Positions 24,321 to 36,409 of a DNA stretch of 64,000 nt are shown here, piece by piece; within the stretch, counting starts at the first letter, position 1; each line of letters begins with the position of its first letter. Under the pieces are notes generated by a model. That model was not told the DNA's origin, did not search any database, and saw only the letters and a list, made by a program, of their open reading frames with translations. The stretch is taken from contig LNAC01000778.1 in NCBI GenBank assembly GCA_002007465.1, positions 369,673 to 433,672 on the forward strand, written 5' to 3'. The translations under genes were made by a program, and so were the position numbers. Source of the DNA: Ailurus styani. Lineage: Eukaryota; Chordata; Mammalia; Carnivora; Ailuridae.

Positions 24321-24924
24321 TATAGAAAATTGATATCAGCCCATTTCATTTAGTTGTGAGAGAGGTAGTAATTAACATTTCAGAAAGTGAAGGATCCCAA
24401 GCCTTTTGTATTTATCTAATGTCCACATTATCACTACCTCACAGATTTCAAACTTTATGTAATACTATTTAAAATTTTTCCTGTGAAGTATATATTGCTA
24501 TGTATGTATATATATGCTTATATCTTTAATTTATGCAATTCTTAGTATTTTATTATATTTCACAGTCATGGGAATGAAACCAAAAATGGTAAAAAGGAAG
24601 CATTACTAAAGTTTATCTAAAATACCATTTTTCAATAGGAGTGGGTGATTTTAACATGTTGCAAAGAAATGGTTACTTTTAAAGGCTTATTTTTTACCGT
24701 GTTCTTACATAGCTAAGGTGGGAAAATATTTTCTGGATAATTTTTCCTAACTAAATTCAATTTTAGATATGTTTTTGTTTTGGGTACCTTTTAACAGTTG
24801 TCAAATTTGACTTTGCTTCAGTTTTTAAATCATATTAAAATTAAAGTAGAACTGATAAGCCTATAGGAAATTAGTATCCTTAAATATTAATAGTGTTAAA
24901 AATTTGGATTGTATAAAGTTAATC
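24321..24924. other. Unassigned AT-rich intron
   Basis: No gene or recognisable repeat beyond short TA tracts (about 24485-24520). Confidence 0.5.
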
Positions 24925-24939
24925 AAAAGATTATTAAAG

Positions 24940-25128
24940 GGACACCTGGGTGGCTTAGTTGGTTAAGCGTCTGCCTTCAGCTCAGGTCATGATCCCAGCA
25001 TCCTGGGATCGAGTCCCGCATTGGGCTCCTTGCTTGGCAGGGAGCCTGCTTCTCTCCTGCCTCTGCTTGTGCGTGCTCTCTCTCTCTTTCTCTCTGACAA
25101 ATAAATAAATAAATAAAATCTTTTTTAA
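24940..25128 (+). mobile_element. Can-SINE, sense, arctoid type
   Basis: The head 'cttagttggttaagcgtctg' with 'ccttcagctcaggtcatgat' is the type shared with bears and seals rather than the 'gtgggttaaagcc' type. Identical 15-base flanks 'aaaagattattaaag' (24925-24939 and 25129-25143). Confidence 0.95.
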
Positions 25129-25143
25129 AAAAGATTATTAAAG

Positions 25144-25844
25144 TAGATAACTGTATTTAACGAATGGCCCACGTCTAATCAGTGAGATTACGTTAGAAAA
25201 AGGAGAAAAAATATAAAAATATTGTGTGTCTACATGGGTAGATGTGGGATGATCTGCATGGATCTGAGAAGAACAGGAACCAGGGAGCTATAATTTTGTA
25301 TGTTTCAGTGTGGTTTGAAGTAGGATAGATTCTGCTTAGTAGATGGAAATATTATCTCTCTTTTAGGCTGTATTGCTTATATTAGCATAGTTTGTCATTA
25401 ATTAGTCAACATTATCCAATTCATTTGTCTCGTTTAGATTCCATAAGTATAAAGTAACCAACCTGAGTATAATTGGGCTTCCTACATAATTTTCCTAAAG
25501 GGAGAAAATGTACCGCTCTGCTAGTATTAACATTCTGGTTCATTTTACAATTTCTACAATATTTCTCATGTAAATTAATATTCTTGTTTATAACATCATT
25601 TATTTCTGAATTTAGTCATGTGTGTCTGTCTCTCTCAGACCTGAGTCCTCTGGGTTATTTTCAGGATGTCAGCTTTCTGGCTTTGCAGAACTGAGAAAAT
25701 TAAACCCTCATCAATAATGATGCTACTGAAATAATGCTTCTTGGGAAACAGGGTGGAAGGAGTCTTTTTGGGAGCCTCCCGCCTTACGTCTTAGAAAGCA
25801 ACAAGACAGAGGTGTCATCCGGGTGTGTCAGCAGGCAGTTCAGG
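25144..25844. other. Unassigned intron
   Basis: No gene or clear repeat. Confidence 0.5.
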
Positions 25845-26070
25845 AATTAAGAAAGAAACTAACCTTTATTGAAACCATGTTCTTTGCCAGGATTTGTGGT
25901 TAGTCACTTTACATTTGTTATCTCAGTAGCAGGAACAAATATGTGAGGAAGATATAATTATCCACTTTTTATACTTAAGGAAACAAAGCCCTGGAAAGGT
26001 TAAGAAATTAGCTGAAGATTACACAGCTAGTAAGTGGTAGAATCATGGTCCGGGAATGCCTGCTTTCCAC
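25845..26070 (+). repeat. MIR, sense
   Basis: 'actttacatttgttatctca', 'cctggaaaggttaagaaatt' and 'gattacacagctagtaagtg' show the MIR core. Confidence 0.75.
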
Positions 26071-26289
26071 CTTCCTTAAATAAGACCAAGCAGTTTATTC
26101 TCCTTTTGTTAAATAATCATATTTTAAATTATTTGACAATCTACAAAGCAATTTATGTTGAAAAAGGAATTTTTATAGCATAAAAATTTCTTTGGGACGT
26201 TTCCATGTGATGACTAATCTAAACCAGTTCTTCAGTATTCCTCAGAATTTTTCTATTTCTCTGGCCAACTTTTTTTTTCCTGTTCTCTG

Positions 26290-26740
26290 CAGTTAGTATT
26301 TCAGACTGTCTCTACTTTGCATCAACCTTCCCCACTTTGCTGCACACTCCAGTTCACCCTGAGCAGATAAGCTTAATTTCTGCTTCATACAGGCACCTCT
26401 CACGCCCCCTGTGCTCGGGATTCCAGTGTCTTAGGCATCTTATCTCGTTGTATTTCCAGATCTCCTTTCTGTTTTTATTCTCTGTCTTGTGCTCTTTTCC
26501 TTCTCATCAGCATTTAAACATGCATATGTGATGCCAGTTTCCCCTGTGTTCTCTGCTTTTCAGGCTCACAGGTTTGCTTTTAGTTTTTCACGTGGCTGTT
26601 TTCCTTCCTTCTTCAGGACTTTTGTGTTCCTTTTAGGCCTGGAATACTCTTCCACTTCCCATTAAAACAGTTGCTGGAGCTTGCATCTATTTTATTCTCA
26701 AGTCATATTCTCCCATTTACCAGACATCACTGAAATAGTT
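26290..26740 (+). repeat. L2 fragment, sense
   Basis: 'ttccttccttcttcaggact', 'ttttaggcctggaatactct' and 'tccacttcccatt' match the L2 segment before its 3' end. The open frame at 26337-26531 is incidental. Confidence 0.6.
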
Positions 26741-28222
26741 AAACATATTATTAATATTTAATGTAAATATAGACTAAAAGAATGACAGCATTTTAATTTG
26801 AAGTACTATTGCATTCATGAAATATTGCACACTAATCAGTTTATAGGTTCATAACGTGAACAGAGCTTTTCAGTAAATAAGGAACTTTTGAAAAATTTTA
26901 TGTCATCACTTGCATTTAATAATCAACTTCTGACATTAATTTGGCTTCTAAAAAATAGTGATTCCTTTTGGAGTGTGTAGTTGATGGCCATCATTTTTGG
27001 TGTCAGTTAATTGTGAAACTTCACTTTATTGAAAGAAAGGTAGTGTATTTTCTTTAGTAAATATAGATAATTTCTCTTTGATCATTACTGTTTTTTATTA
27101 GTTAATTGCTTAAATGTGCTATTTCCATTTGTAGGTTTTGAATAGCTTTGTAGTATCACAAAATCTCTAGTGTTTCAAAATTTCTCTTTTTGAAGACGTA
27201 AGCTAATGATTACTTAGATATTGAGGAACTCTTGTTTCTTCCTACATAAAAAATATGAAAGTAAACTAACCTCACAAAAGCTGTGTTATTTCTTTATGGA
27301 AAAGATTTGTAGGTATCACTACCATTTTCTTTACTAAGAGTTTGGAAGGATTGATGAATTGGAGTGCATCTTCTGGTGAAGCACACCATATCACCAAATT
27401 AGAAAAAAACATTATTCAATTCACTTGGCCGTCTTTGTCACAGACATGGGGCTTGATATGGCTTCCATCCCCAGCTCTTCCTTTTCTCCAATTTCTCTCT
27501 CTCTTTTGTACTGATCCTCAGAATCTTTCACTGACAGAAGCCAGACAAAGAAAGAGAGAACCTTATGATATTTTCAGTATTACAACAGATTCATTACCTC
27601 GAGCTCTAACTAGCTTTCAAAAATAGGTGACAGAGATTTTGATCTGGACGAGTTCCTGCATCACCATAGATACCAGGCCTCCACAGTGAAATGATGACAT
27701 TTTAATTAGAAAGACGGCTTTAACTTGTGAATTATAAGCTTTCCCAGTAAACAAGTGCAGGACTTTCTGGAGGTTTCAGGATGGGGGAAGATGATGTACT
27801 TACTTGTCTTTAAAAGTCATCGGGACAAAGGTTTATGTGATCTATTCTTTCAGAGCTTAGTACTCTGCAGTGATCTCCCTTGGGGTAATTATTGCCAGTG
27901 CTAGGAAGTAAATATCCGTGGACCTGTCTTTTCCCTAAGGCAGAAAACCTCCTTGGTCAAGCAAGCCCAAGGTTCTGGTGCTTATCAGTTGATAGCTAAA
28001 AGTACTGTGACAGTGAGATCTAGACAGTCTTTCTAAAAGATGACATTGTAGAACTCAAGTTCAATAGATAAATGTCCACATAGCATGCAGTAAGTGATTA
28101 TGACATTATGAACCCTTTTTACTTTTGTAATTTAAAATTCTCAGTTGCTTCTAGCATAGAGAAGGTACCAATTTAAATGCGTTGTGTTGAAGATCTGTGG
28201 AAGTTAAGCACTTCCTAAGCTT
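26741..28222. other. Repeat-poor 1.5-kb interval
   Basis: No transposon family, exon or microsatellite is recognised here, unlike its surroundings. GC content rises at about 27420-27950. A 94-codon open frame (27342-27626) has no recognisable product. It could hold a conserved non-coding element of COG5 or a neighbouring gene, but nothing in the sequence proves that. Confidence 0.45.
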
Positions 28223-28858
28223 CAAAAATGCTTCCTGGCAACGTTGAACAATGAAAAAAAAGATTTTTTGTAGCTAGTTATGGTAGTTCAGCATGCAACA
28301 CTTCTCTTCTGATCTTTTTCTTCTCTTCTGGCCCAACAAACACCAATAGTAGACTCGGTGTCAGTTGATTTGTCACGTTGGATATCTGCTTTAAAAGGTC
28401 TAGCTTTTCTGTCTTTAGCTGCTGCAAGTTTTCCTGGCTTGTCTCATGAATTCTAGAACATTTGCATCTGTGTAAACTCCTTTTGTATATTTGGTCCCAA
28501 GGTGCTTTTTGGTTTTGGGTTTTTTGCCATTTACTAAATACAGAATTTCAATAATTTTTCAACTCTTGGTGAAGTATTCTTCTTTTTATTCATTTTTTAA
28601 ACTTAAGTAAATTAATATACAGTATCCTGTTAGGTTCAGGTGTATGTCATAGTGATCAGATATTTTTAAATGTTATTAAATGATCACCATAATTCTAGTT
28701 AATGTCACCATACAAAGTTATTACAGTGGTACTGACTTTATTTCCTATCCTGTACATTACTTCCCCATGACTTAATTATTTTATAACTGCAAGTTATAAC
28801 TGCAAGTTATAAAAAAGAATCTTTTTTTCATTGTTTAACGTTGCCAGGAAGTGTTTTG
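28223..28858. repeat. Inverted repeat pair, arms about 47 bp
   Basis: The segment at 28223-28270 (contains 'cttcctggcaacgttgaaca') recurs in reverse complement at 28811-28858 ('ttgtttaacgttgccaggaa'), about 540 bp apart, with only a few mismatches. The right arm sits as an insert inside an L1 3' UTR, between 'aactgcaagtt' and 'agtacttcttaatctc', next to a 13-bp tandem duplication (28781-28806). Confidence 0.8.
28271..28589. other. Unassigned segment between inverted-repeat arm and L1
   Basis: On the reverse strand the sequence reads as moderately coding-like (for example 'ENLQQLKTEKLDLLKQIS' in one frame), but every frame carries stops within about 60 codons. A decayed retrocopy is possible; no parent gene is recognised. 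Confidence 0.2.
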
Positions 28859-29455
28859 ATTAGTACTTCTTAATCTCCTTCACCTATTTTGCCTGCCCCC
28901 TCAATCCCTCCCTCATTTGGTAACCAGCAGTTTGCTTCCTGCATCTGTGAGTCTGTTTTGTTTTTTGTCTTTGTTTTTGTTTTAGGTTCCACATAGAGTG
29001 AAATCATATGATATTTGTTTTTCTGTGTCTGTTTCACTAAACTTAATACCCTCAAGGTCCATTCATGTTGTCATAGTGGCAAAATTTCATTTTTTTAACT
29101 TTTTTAATTGTAATGTTATTTTTTAAGCTTTATGCCCAACTTGGGGCTTGAACTCATGACCCCAAGATCAGTAGTTGGATGCTCTACTGACTGAGCTAGC
29201 CAGGCACCCCAACATTTCATTATTTTCTATGGCTATTCCATAGTATAGATACACCACACTTTCTTCATCTGTTCATCTATCAGTGAACACTTAGGTAGCT
29301 TCCATATCTTGGTTATTGTAAGTAATGCTGCAGTAAACATAGGGGTACCTATATCTTTTTGTATTAGTATTCTCATTTTCTTTGGGTAAATACCCAGTAG
29401 TGGAATTGCTGGATCATATGGTAGTTCTATTTTTAACTTTTTGAGTTTTCCCAAA
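28600..29455 (-). mobile_element. L1MA-like 3' end, antisense, split by an old SINE
   Basis: 'gtatcctgttaggttcaggt', 'cctatcctgtacattacttc', 'cttaatctccttcacctatt', 'cataggggtacctatatctt' and 'gggtaaatacccagtagtgg' run in antisense order from 3' UTR into the ORF2 C-terminus. A short SINE (29097-29210) interrupts it, and a 50-bp foreign insert is at about 28809-28860. Confidence 0.88.
29097..29210 (-). mobile_element. Old short SINE, antisense
   Basis: 'ggggcttgaactcatgaccc', 'caagatcagtagttggatgc' and 'tgagctagccaggcacccc' are the reversed tRNA-type head. Flanks 'aaaatttcattttttt' / 'aacatttcattatttt' mark the target in the host L1. Confidence 0.88.
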
Positions 29456-29485
29456 GCATTTTTTTTGACACAAAATAAACAACTT

Positions 29486-29801
29486 CAGGAGGGGTAGGTG
29501 ATGTGGGTGAAGGGAATTAAAGACACAAACTTCCAAGTATAAAATAAATGTCTTGGGAATATAATATACAGCATGGTGACATTCATGTCACATCGTGACA
29601 GCATATAGTTAATAAGCCAGTACTGCTGAGAAGAGAGTCCTTAAACGTGCTTATCACAGGAAAAGAATTCTGTGACTATGGTGATGATATTACCTAGAGA
29701 TTATGGTGATCATTTTGTAATATACACAAATATCAAATCATTATGTTGTACACCTGGAACTAATATAATGTTGCATGTCAATTATACTTCAATTTGAAAA
29801 G
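29486..29801 (+). mobile_element. L1MA-like 3' UTR, sense
   Basis: 'atatacagcatggtgacatt', 'gagattatggtgatcatttt', 'ttatgttgtacacctggaac' and 'atgtcaattatacttcaatt' are the sense 3' UTR of the same family as the antisense copy to the left. Possible target duplication 'aaacaactt' (29477-29485 / 29802-29810). Confidence 0.82.
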
Positions 29802-29810
29802 AAACAACTT

Positions 29811-31039
29811 GAAAGGATGATTATAGTAAGAGCTCTTCAAGTAACACAGAGCTAAATATTTCGTGTATTTCCTTTACTAAACTCAGTAGGTAATTTGCCA
29901 TTTCCCCCCTCCCGCCTCCCCCACCAGCCCCTGCAAATATTTGTCTGTTTGCTCCTATCACTGTTAGCTTTCCTTAGATTTAATAGAGATCTGGCATGGG
30001 TATATTTACATTTAAATAAGCTTTATGACATGTGTAAATAATAATTTTAAAAATTACTCTTCTATAGTTAATATATTGTTATATGTTGTTACTAATAACA
30101 GTAATAGTAGCATTATTAATTTGTACTGGTCTGGTGTTGTAGAACTTAAAAAGATAATTTAAACTGATTTCTAAATGTTTTCCCTGAAGTTCAGTTTTAC
30201 TTGTTTAGCTTGTGCTTGCTATTTTATCCTTAAATTTGAATGGAAATTAATTTGAACTCTTATTTAAACACTCTAAATCAAGGGTTGATGCTGTGGATTG
30301 TTTTCCTATGAACCAAGTGATAAGAATGGTTTTTGCATTTCTAAGTGGTTAAAAAAACAAAGAAGAACATACAATGGAAACCATACTTGTCCTGGAAAGC
30401 CTGAAATACTTACTTTTCCGCCCTTTAAAGAAAAAGTATACTGGTTCTTGCTTTAAATAATTTTATTTTCTTCACCGTGTGTTTTAATATTTTTCTTCCT
30501 TTCTTCTATCCAACACCCCATTCTCTTTTGTAGCATTTCAATTATCATATGTACTGCTCTGTGTTTTTATTTTATGCCAAATGTAAAATGGTACTGTTAT
30601 TTTTGTTTCTATATTATATAGTCATGCTGTTTTCTTATTCTTTGATACATTTTCTTGTCATGAACAACCTACAGTAACACTGGTTACTTTGTTTTTAGAT
30701 TTAATTTTATTGCTATCTTCTAGTGTAGATTCACTCTAGTTCAGTCTAATTAACTGTCTACTTTCAGCCGTAAGGGTCTTTTGGCATTATAGCTTTCCAT
30801 AGTTTTCCAGTTCACTGAGTGGCATTTCGTTTTCATACTGCCCTATGAATAATTTTTTCAATAACTGACAAAATTTTCATTGTATTCATACAGAATCTAT
30901 CCCTGTTCTTTGTCTAAAATTTGTGTAATTATTTTCTGTTTCTCAAAAACTCAGAACTTTTTATTTGGGTAACTCTTATTTAAATGATTTTTACTTAATT
31001 TTAAAAATCTAATGCTGACCTTTTATTATAGTAGTAAAT
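29811..31039. other. Mostly unassigned AT-rich intron
   Basis: No gene. A C-rich patch is at 29904-29932. About 30600-30960 may be old L1 debris but cannot be aligned confidently. Confidence 0.4.
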
Positions 31040-31800
31040 AGTTAAATTTTTATTTTGTAATTCAGAAGAAAAGACCCAGGTAACCACATTGGGTCACTCA
31101 AGATTAGTTTGCATTTTGTACAGTTTTATATAATCAAAGTCATAGTGTGCTTTCTCATGTCTGGTTCTGTTCTTCACCATAATTATTTTGAGATCAATCC
31201 ATGTTATATGCTTTGGCGGTTTGGTCCTTTTTTATTGAGGATTCATATTCCATTTTAGTCGAAGTTCATTTATCTGTTTACTAATTGATGGCCATTTGGG
31301 TTATTTCCAGTTTCAGGCTATGTAAATAAGGCTGCCATGGGTCAAGTATAAGTCTCTGTGTCAACGTAGATTTTCATTTCTCTTGGGTAAATATCAAATA
31401 CAAGAATGGTTGGGTTTTTGCAAAGAATGATATATTTACTTTTTAAAGAAACTAGCAGGTTCCCAGAGTGCCTCTATCACTTCACATTCCCACATGAGTA
31501 GATTAGAGTTTCTACAGGTCCTCACCAAATTCAATGTTAGAAGTCTTTTTTAATTTTAGCCATTTTAACAGGTGGAGGTAGTAGATTCTCATTGTAGTTT
31601 TAATTTGCTTTTCCCCTAATAGCTGATGTGACCAAATTTTCCCAAATGCTTAATATGAAAGGTCTTTGCTTGGTATTTAAAGAGTTTATTTTCTTCTTCT
31701 TACTGATATGTAAAAATTCTTAATGTATTCTGGATACATATCTTTTGTCACATGTATGTATTGTAAATATTTTCTTCCATTCTAATATTTTCTTCCATCC
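31040..31800 (-). mobile_element. Old L1 ORF2/3' fragment, antisense
   Basis: 'tattttgagatcaatccatg', 'gatggccatttgggttattt', 'cattcccacatgagtagatt', 'ttttaacaggtggaggtag' and 'ggatacatatcttttgtcac' run in antisense L1 order. Confidence 0.75.
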
Positions 31801-31804
31801 TTCC

Positions 31805-32880
31805 ATTTTTTCTTTTTGCACTTTCATTGAGGTATAGTTTAACATACCATAACATTCATGCATTTAAGCATATAGTTTGATGAATTACCACAAATTTATA
31901 TAATTGTGCAACCATCTTACAACACGCTTTTTTGGAAAACCGTTATCACCATGAAACCATTCCCTTGTGCCTGTTTGCAGTCAGTCCCTTCTCCCACTGC
32001 CAAACCCAGACAATCCTTGATCTGTTCTCTGTGTCCATAGATTTGACTTTTTCTAAAATTTCATACAAGTGGAACCACACAGCATGTAGTCTTAGATACC
32101 TGGTTTCTTTCACTTAGCACAGTGTTTTATTTAGGTTCATCTTTTTGTTGCATGTGTAAGTGGCCCTCTTATTGCTCAGTATTCCGTTCTGTGGCTACAG
32201 TCACTGTTAATGTATCTGTAGGTTGATGGACATTAGATTAGTTACAGGTTTTTAGCTGTTAAGAATAATGCTGCTTGGGTCCCTGGTTGGCTTAGGTGGT
32301 TAAGTGTCCAACTCTTGATTTCAGCTCAGGTCTCGATCTCAGGATCAAGGATGCATTCAAGCTACACATTTAAAAAAAGAAAATAGTGCTGCCTTTTTTC
32401 CCCACTTGATAATCATCTTTTTGAAGAGCAGATTTTTTTAGTTTTGACAGACCAGTTTATCTGTAGTTTTGTTTGCATGTTATATAAAATTTCTACCTAC
32501 CCTAAAGTTGCAAATCTTCCTGTGTTTTTTGAGAATTTATAACTTTATCTTTTAATTTTGATGTTAAGTGAAAGGTTCATTTTTTCCATAGAGATAAGCA
32601 GTTGTTTGAGCACCTTTTGTCGAAAAAGTTTTTTTTTCTTTCATTGAATTACTTCATTGTGAATTTGCAGATATTTTGGCACCTTAAGAATATTGAATTC
32701 CCTGTCACTCTTTCTCCCAATGGTTTTAACATCTATTGATGATTTTTGTCTAAATCATTTTTTATTTTTCATTGGAGAATATGAAAGTAATTTCTATTTT
32801 TATTATTCTTCTGTATTTATTAGCTGTGATTCATTTGTAAAGAAGAACTTTTACTCATCAACTAAGGATATTTGGTTAAC
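31805..32880 (-). mobile_element. Second old L1 fragment, antisense, split by a SINE
   Basis: It restarts at the 3' side: 'tcattgaggtatagtttaac', 'gtgcaaccatcttacaacac', 'gtttctttcacttagcacag', then after the SINE 'tttgaagagcagattttttt' and 'agcaccttttgtcgaaaaag'. Two antisense L1 fragments are thus arranged head to tail. Confidence 0.7.
32275..32377 (+). mobile_element. Old short SINE, sense
   Basis: 'gtccctggttggcttaggtg', 'gttaagtgtccaactcttga' and 'tttcagctcaggtctcgatc' define the head; the body is truncated into 'aaaaaaagaaa'. Flanks 'agaataatgctgc' / 'agaaaatagtgctgc'. Confidence 0.82.
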
Positions 32881-33079
32881 CTGAACTACAGTTCCTTTTT
32901 AAAGTGATCAGTAAATATTTAAATTTTGCAATTTTATTATCAATTTACAAAGTAATGAGTTGCTATGATAGCCACCTCCAGTGGCGGCAAATGTGGTATG
33001 ATTTTGTTCTCTTTTGTTTTTCCTTCATTTTTTTTTTTAAAGAACTGTTAGGGACTCATGTATTTTTATATATTGTGGT

Positions 33080-33590
33080 GCTGGGTGAGACTGCGAGAGC
33101 TGTGACACCAAGCCAGACTAACTGTGGCTTAAAAATAGGGATTTGTCTGGATGTGGGTGGTGCTAACATTGTTTCAGCTGTTCAATAAGGATTCAGGTCT
33201 TTCTTACATTCTGTCATCCTTAGTGTCCTCTTGCTTGTCACATCATGGTCTCCCACCCTTAGACACCATGCCCATGTTTAATGTGTGGATGTGGGGCAGT
33301 GTTCGCTGCCAGCCAAAAGGCAGGACAAATCTTCAGAACTGCCCCAGGAGACCTGTTTTTCTGTCTTATTGGCCAGATCTGGGCCGTCTGGTCATTCCAG
33401 CTGTCAGAAGGACTGTGGAAGCAAGGATCTGGCAGAGAAGCACAGAAGTGTCAGCATCGGCTTACGCTTGCTCGTGAGCCATTGCTGGGGGCAGCGCGCA
33501 TTGCCACCCTGCGAGAAAATTAAGCTTTTACTTTAGAAACATTGGAAACATTACGTTAAGAAAGGAGGGACTGAATTTCGGGGAATAACT
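33080..33590 (+). repeat. Ancient interspersed repeat, family unresolved
   Basis: 'gacaccaagccagactaact', 'gtcatccttagtgtcctctt', 'tcttattggccagatctggg' and 'gcgcattgccaccctgcgag' match my memory of a widespread mammalian repeat whose 3' part reads 'cacattgccaccct'. Three overlapping open frames (33151-33536) are products of its unusual GC content, not genes. Confidence 0.4.
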
Positions 33591-33851
33591 ATTAATGCCT
33601 ACCATAAATATCTTTGATAAAGCACAGAATGGCTAGAATTCTTATATTCTGTTACTTAAAAAGATAAGCCGAATTTATACATTTAACTTAAAAATGTAAT
33701 TACATTAAGAGAATAACATTTGGGCCTTACCACATTACTGTCTCGTTTTCCTATACTGTTGTTGTCCTATAAAATTCATTTTATTATTGAACACATTTTA
33801 GTGTCCTTGAAAATTATCTACTGTTATTTAATGCAATGAGAATGTTATTCT

Positions 33852-33969
33852 TGGGCCCCCGGCTTGCTCAGTTGGTGGAATATGTGACTCTTGATCTCAG
33901 GGTCATAATTTCAAACCCCATGTTGGGAGTAGAGATTACTTAAAAAAAAAGTAAAAAAAGTTAAAAAAA
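33852..33969 (+). mobile_element. Old short SINE, sense
   Basis: 'ggcttgctcagttggtggaa', 'gactcttgatctcagggtca' and 'ccatgttgggagtagagatt' define the short type. Flanks 'gagaatgttattct' (33838-33851) / 'gagaatgttcctct' (33970-33983). Confidence 0.9.
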
Positions 33970-33983
33970 GAGAATGTTCCTCT

Positions 33984-36409
33984 AAGCATTGACATCATTT
34001 AAATATTTTTATTTAATGCCAAACTATGAAGTCATATACTCCTTGGATTTGGTTCGTGAGGAAATTTGAAAGTTAAGATAACCTTTTTACTCTAAATTCA
34101 TTATCCTTCCTTTGATACTTCTCCATTTTCTCTGTGTCATTGCATCTTCTTCTGCAGAGCCTTCCTCTTCCAGACCATGTTCACTTTCATTCTTTCCTCT
34201 GTTTTTACTGTCCTTTTTCCTTGTCTTTCTGTAGCTCTCTTATTTTCTGCTTTTCTTCCAAAAGGACTAGAATAAAGTTGATTTCTGGTTGATAAGATCA
34301 TATTGTGCTATTAAGTGTCCTTCTTAATTTCTTAATTTCATTTGGGTTATGCACTGTTGACTGTTGATTGTTAACAGGTTCTGAAATAATCATATTAGGT
34401 TAGCCAAGTAGTACATATCCAGCATTAATGGGCTGCATGTTACTGAATCAGAAAAGACACTGGTAAGCTCTAAATCACAACCAAGGTAGCTAATATAATT
34501 CTTGCTTTTAAATTACGTTATTTAATGTGATTCTCTCTTCCTTTAGTACATGTAATCTCCCATGGAGCTCCATTAAGTTTTCAGTGTTTTAGGCATGTTG
34601 TAGCTCCAGAAAAAGTGTCCATTGTGTCTATCCCTCTAGGGCATATGGTCAGGAGATTATAAATTGCCTTCAGTATTTTGGCCTAATATATACTTGTTAT
34701 GTATAGGGTGTTTGAGTTTATTAATACTATTTTTGATAAATAAAATAGTTGGAATTTTTAATTCCTAAATCATTGTGTATGTTTTAGGTACTGAGCTTTT
34801 CCTTGTTTTAAATTTACCTGAAAATCAGCCTGATTTTATTAAGTACATCTTCTGTTGAGGGAATGTTTTAAAGAATTATCTGCTTTATGGTAAAGATTGT
34901 TAAATCTGTATCCTTTCTCTGCTGTAAAACAAAACTCCAGAAAGTGTTTTATTTTTTTCAGCAGTAAGGACTGGCTATGTAGTGAAACATAACTTGTTCT
35001 CTGAAGTTTTGTCTGAACTGACTTTTGCATTTTTCTCACTGTAATTTCTGTGCCTTTGAAGGAAGCCAAGTTGATTTCTCCCTTTCCCTCCCCATCATTT
35101 CTGGGGTTCCTTAGTTTTTGTTTTAATTGAGTATGAAATGACTTACTGCTCAAACTTTGAGGAAATATTGTAGTCCTAAACTTCCTCACCAAGGAAAAGT
35201 AAAATTTCAGAATCTCATGCTTGTCTTTCTAGTTAAAATCAGTTGGGGAACCAGCTAAGACTATCATAGAACTTAAAGCTTTATGAACTGGGTCACTTTG
35301 TGGAATGGTGCACGGACTGTTAGAATAGCATCCCCTGAATTTTTATTCTACATTCGTCCTTTTCTTTTCTCAGCTCATCACTTCTCTGAAAACTAAAGAA
35401 AGGTAATTTACCTGTTGAAGAATTATTTCAGTAAGGAAAAGAGTGAAATGTGATTGTCTTCGTGATACAAGGATTATTTGATCCTGTCACACTTTTAATA
35501 TAATTTCAGGCTATCCTTCACAGTGGAATCTCGGTCTTAGTACATTTATGTCATTTTTGTATTTTATTTCCAATTAAATCTAATTCTATCACTCTTTCCA
35601 TTTCTGATGCCAATTATATGAAATTTTTCGAATCGTGTTAAACTTTTGACTTAATGCTGTATTTGTGCTCATGAAGGTCATCTCATATTAGCATATAGTT
35701 TACTTAGTAAGTGCTGAAATACTGCTTGCTACTTCATGGAACAATCTTTACAGCAGTCTGGCTAGACCCCTGTTCCATTAGCTAGGTGCCAGCTCTTGCT
35801 TTGGTTACAGTGTTGCTGTTTTGGCAAGCTTTTCAGGGATCTTAACTGTGCTGCTTTTCTGACTGTATTCTTATGATATTTTATTTTCGTCCCATATAAT
35901 ACTACTGAGATTTTGGAAGAGAAAGGAAAAAATTACATTATATTTATTTGTTTCTAAAGCAGGAGAAATAATTTTAGTTTAATAAAAAGAAAGTGGTCGT
36001 GCCATCTTCTGAAGTGCTTTTAAAGAGGTAGAAATTTATCTTGATTTATTTATGAAATTATCCTTTCTTCTCTGTTACATGGGCCTTAATCTCATTTTAT
36101 ATCACAACTTATGAAGTTGGGAAATTTTATATAAGATTAAATGATTTCTTGAACATCACAGTGACAATTTGTAGAAAAATTACCCTTAGAATTGACTGTT
36201 GTATTTTAAAAGAAGACATTGTCTAGCAGACATTGCTACCTTTTCAGCAGAACCTTATCTCTTACTAGCATGGTATTTTTCAAATATGTTTAGTCTGTAT
36301 GTTTTGAGAGCTCTTAAAATTTGCCGGAGAGTATTTCTCACCTGCAAAGTTGGTATATCTGGAGATCTTCTAAAACCAAGTGATGATGGGAGGACCTGTG
36401 GTAGAGTAT
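33984..36409. other. Repeat-poor intron, 2.4 kb
   Basis: No exon or recognisable transposon. A pyrimidine-rich stretch lies at 34100-34260. A 117-codon open frame on the minus strand (34839-35192) has no start context, splice context or recognisable domain. Confidence 0.5.

Noticed and set aside
33151..33536. Three overlapping open frames in two frames
   Set aside because: They sit in an ancient GC-richer repeat; several frames being open at once indicates composition and not coding.
34839..35192. 117-codon minus-strand open frame
   Set aside because: No motif, no homologue recognised and no splice or promoter context.
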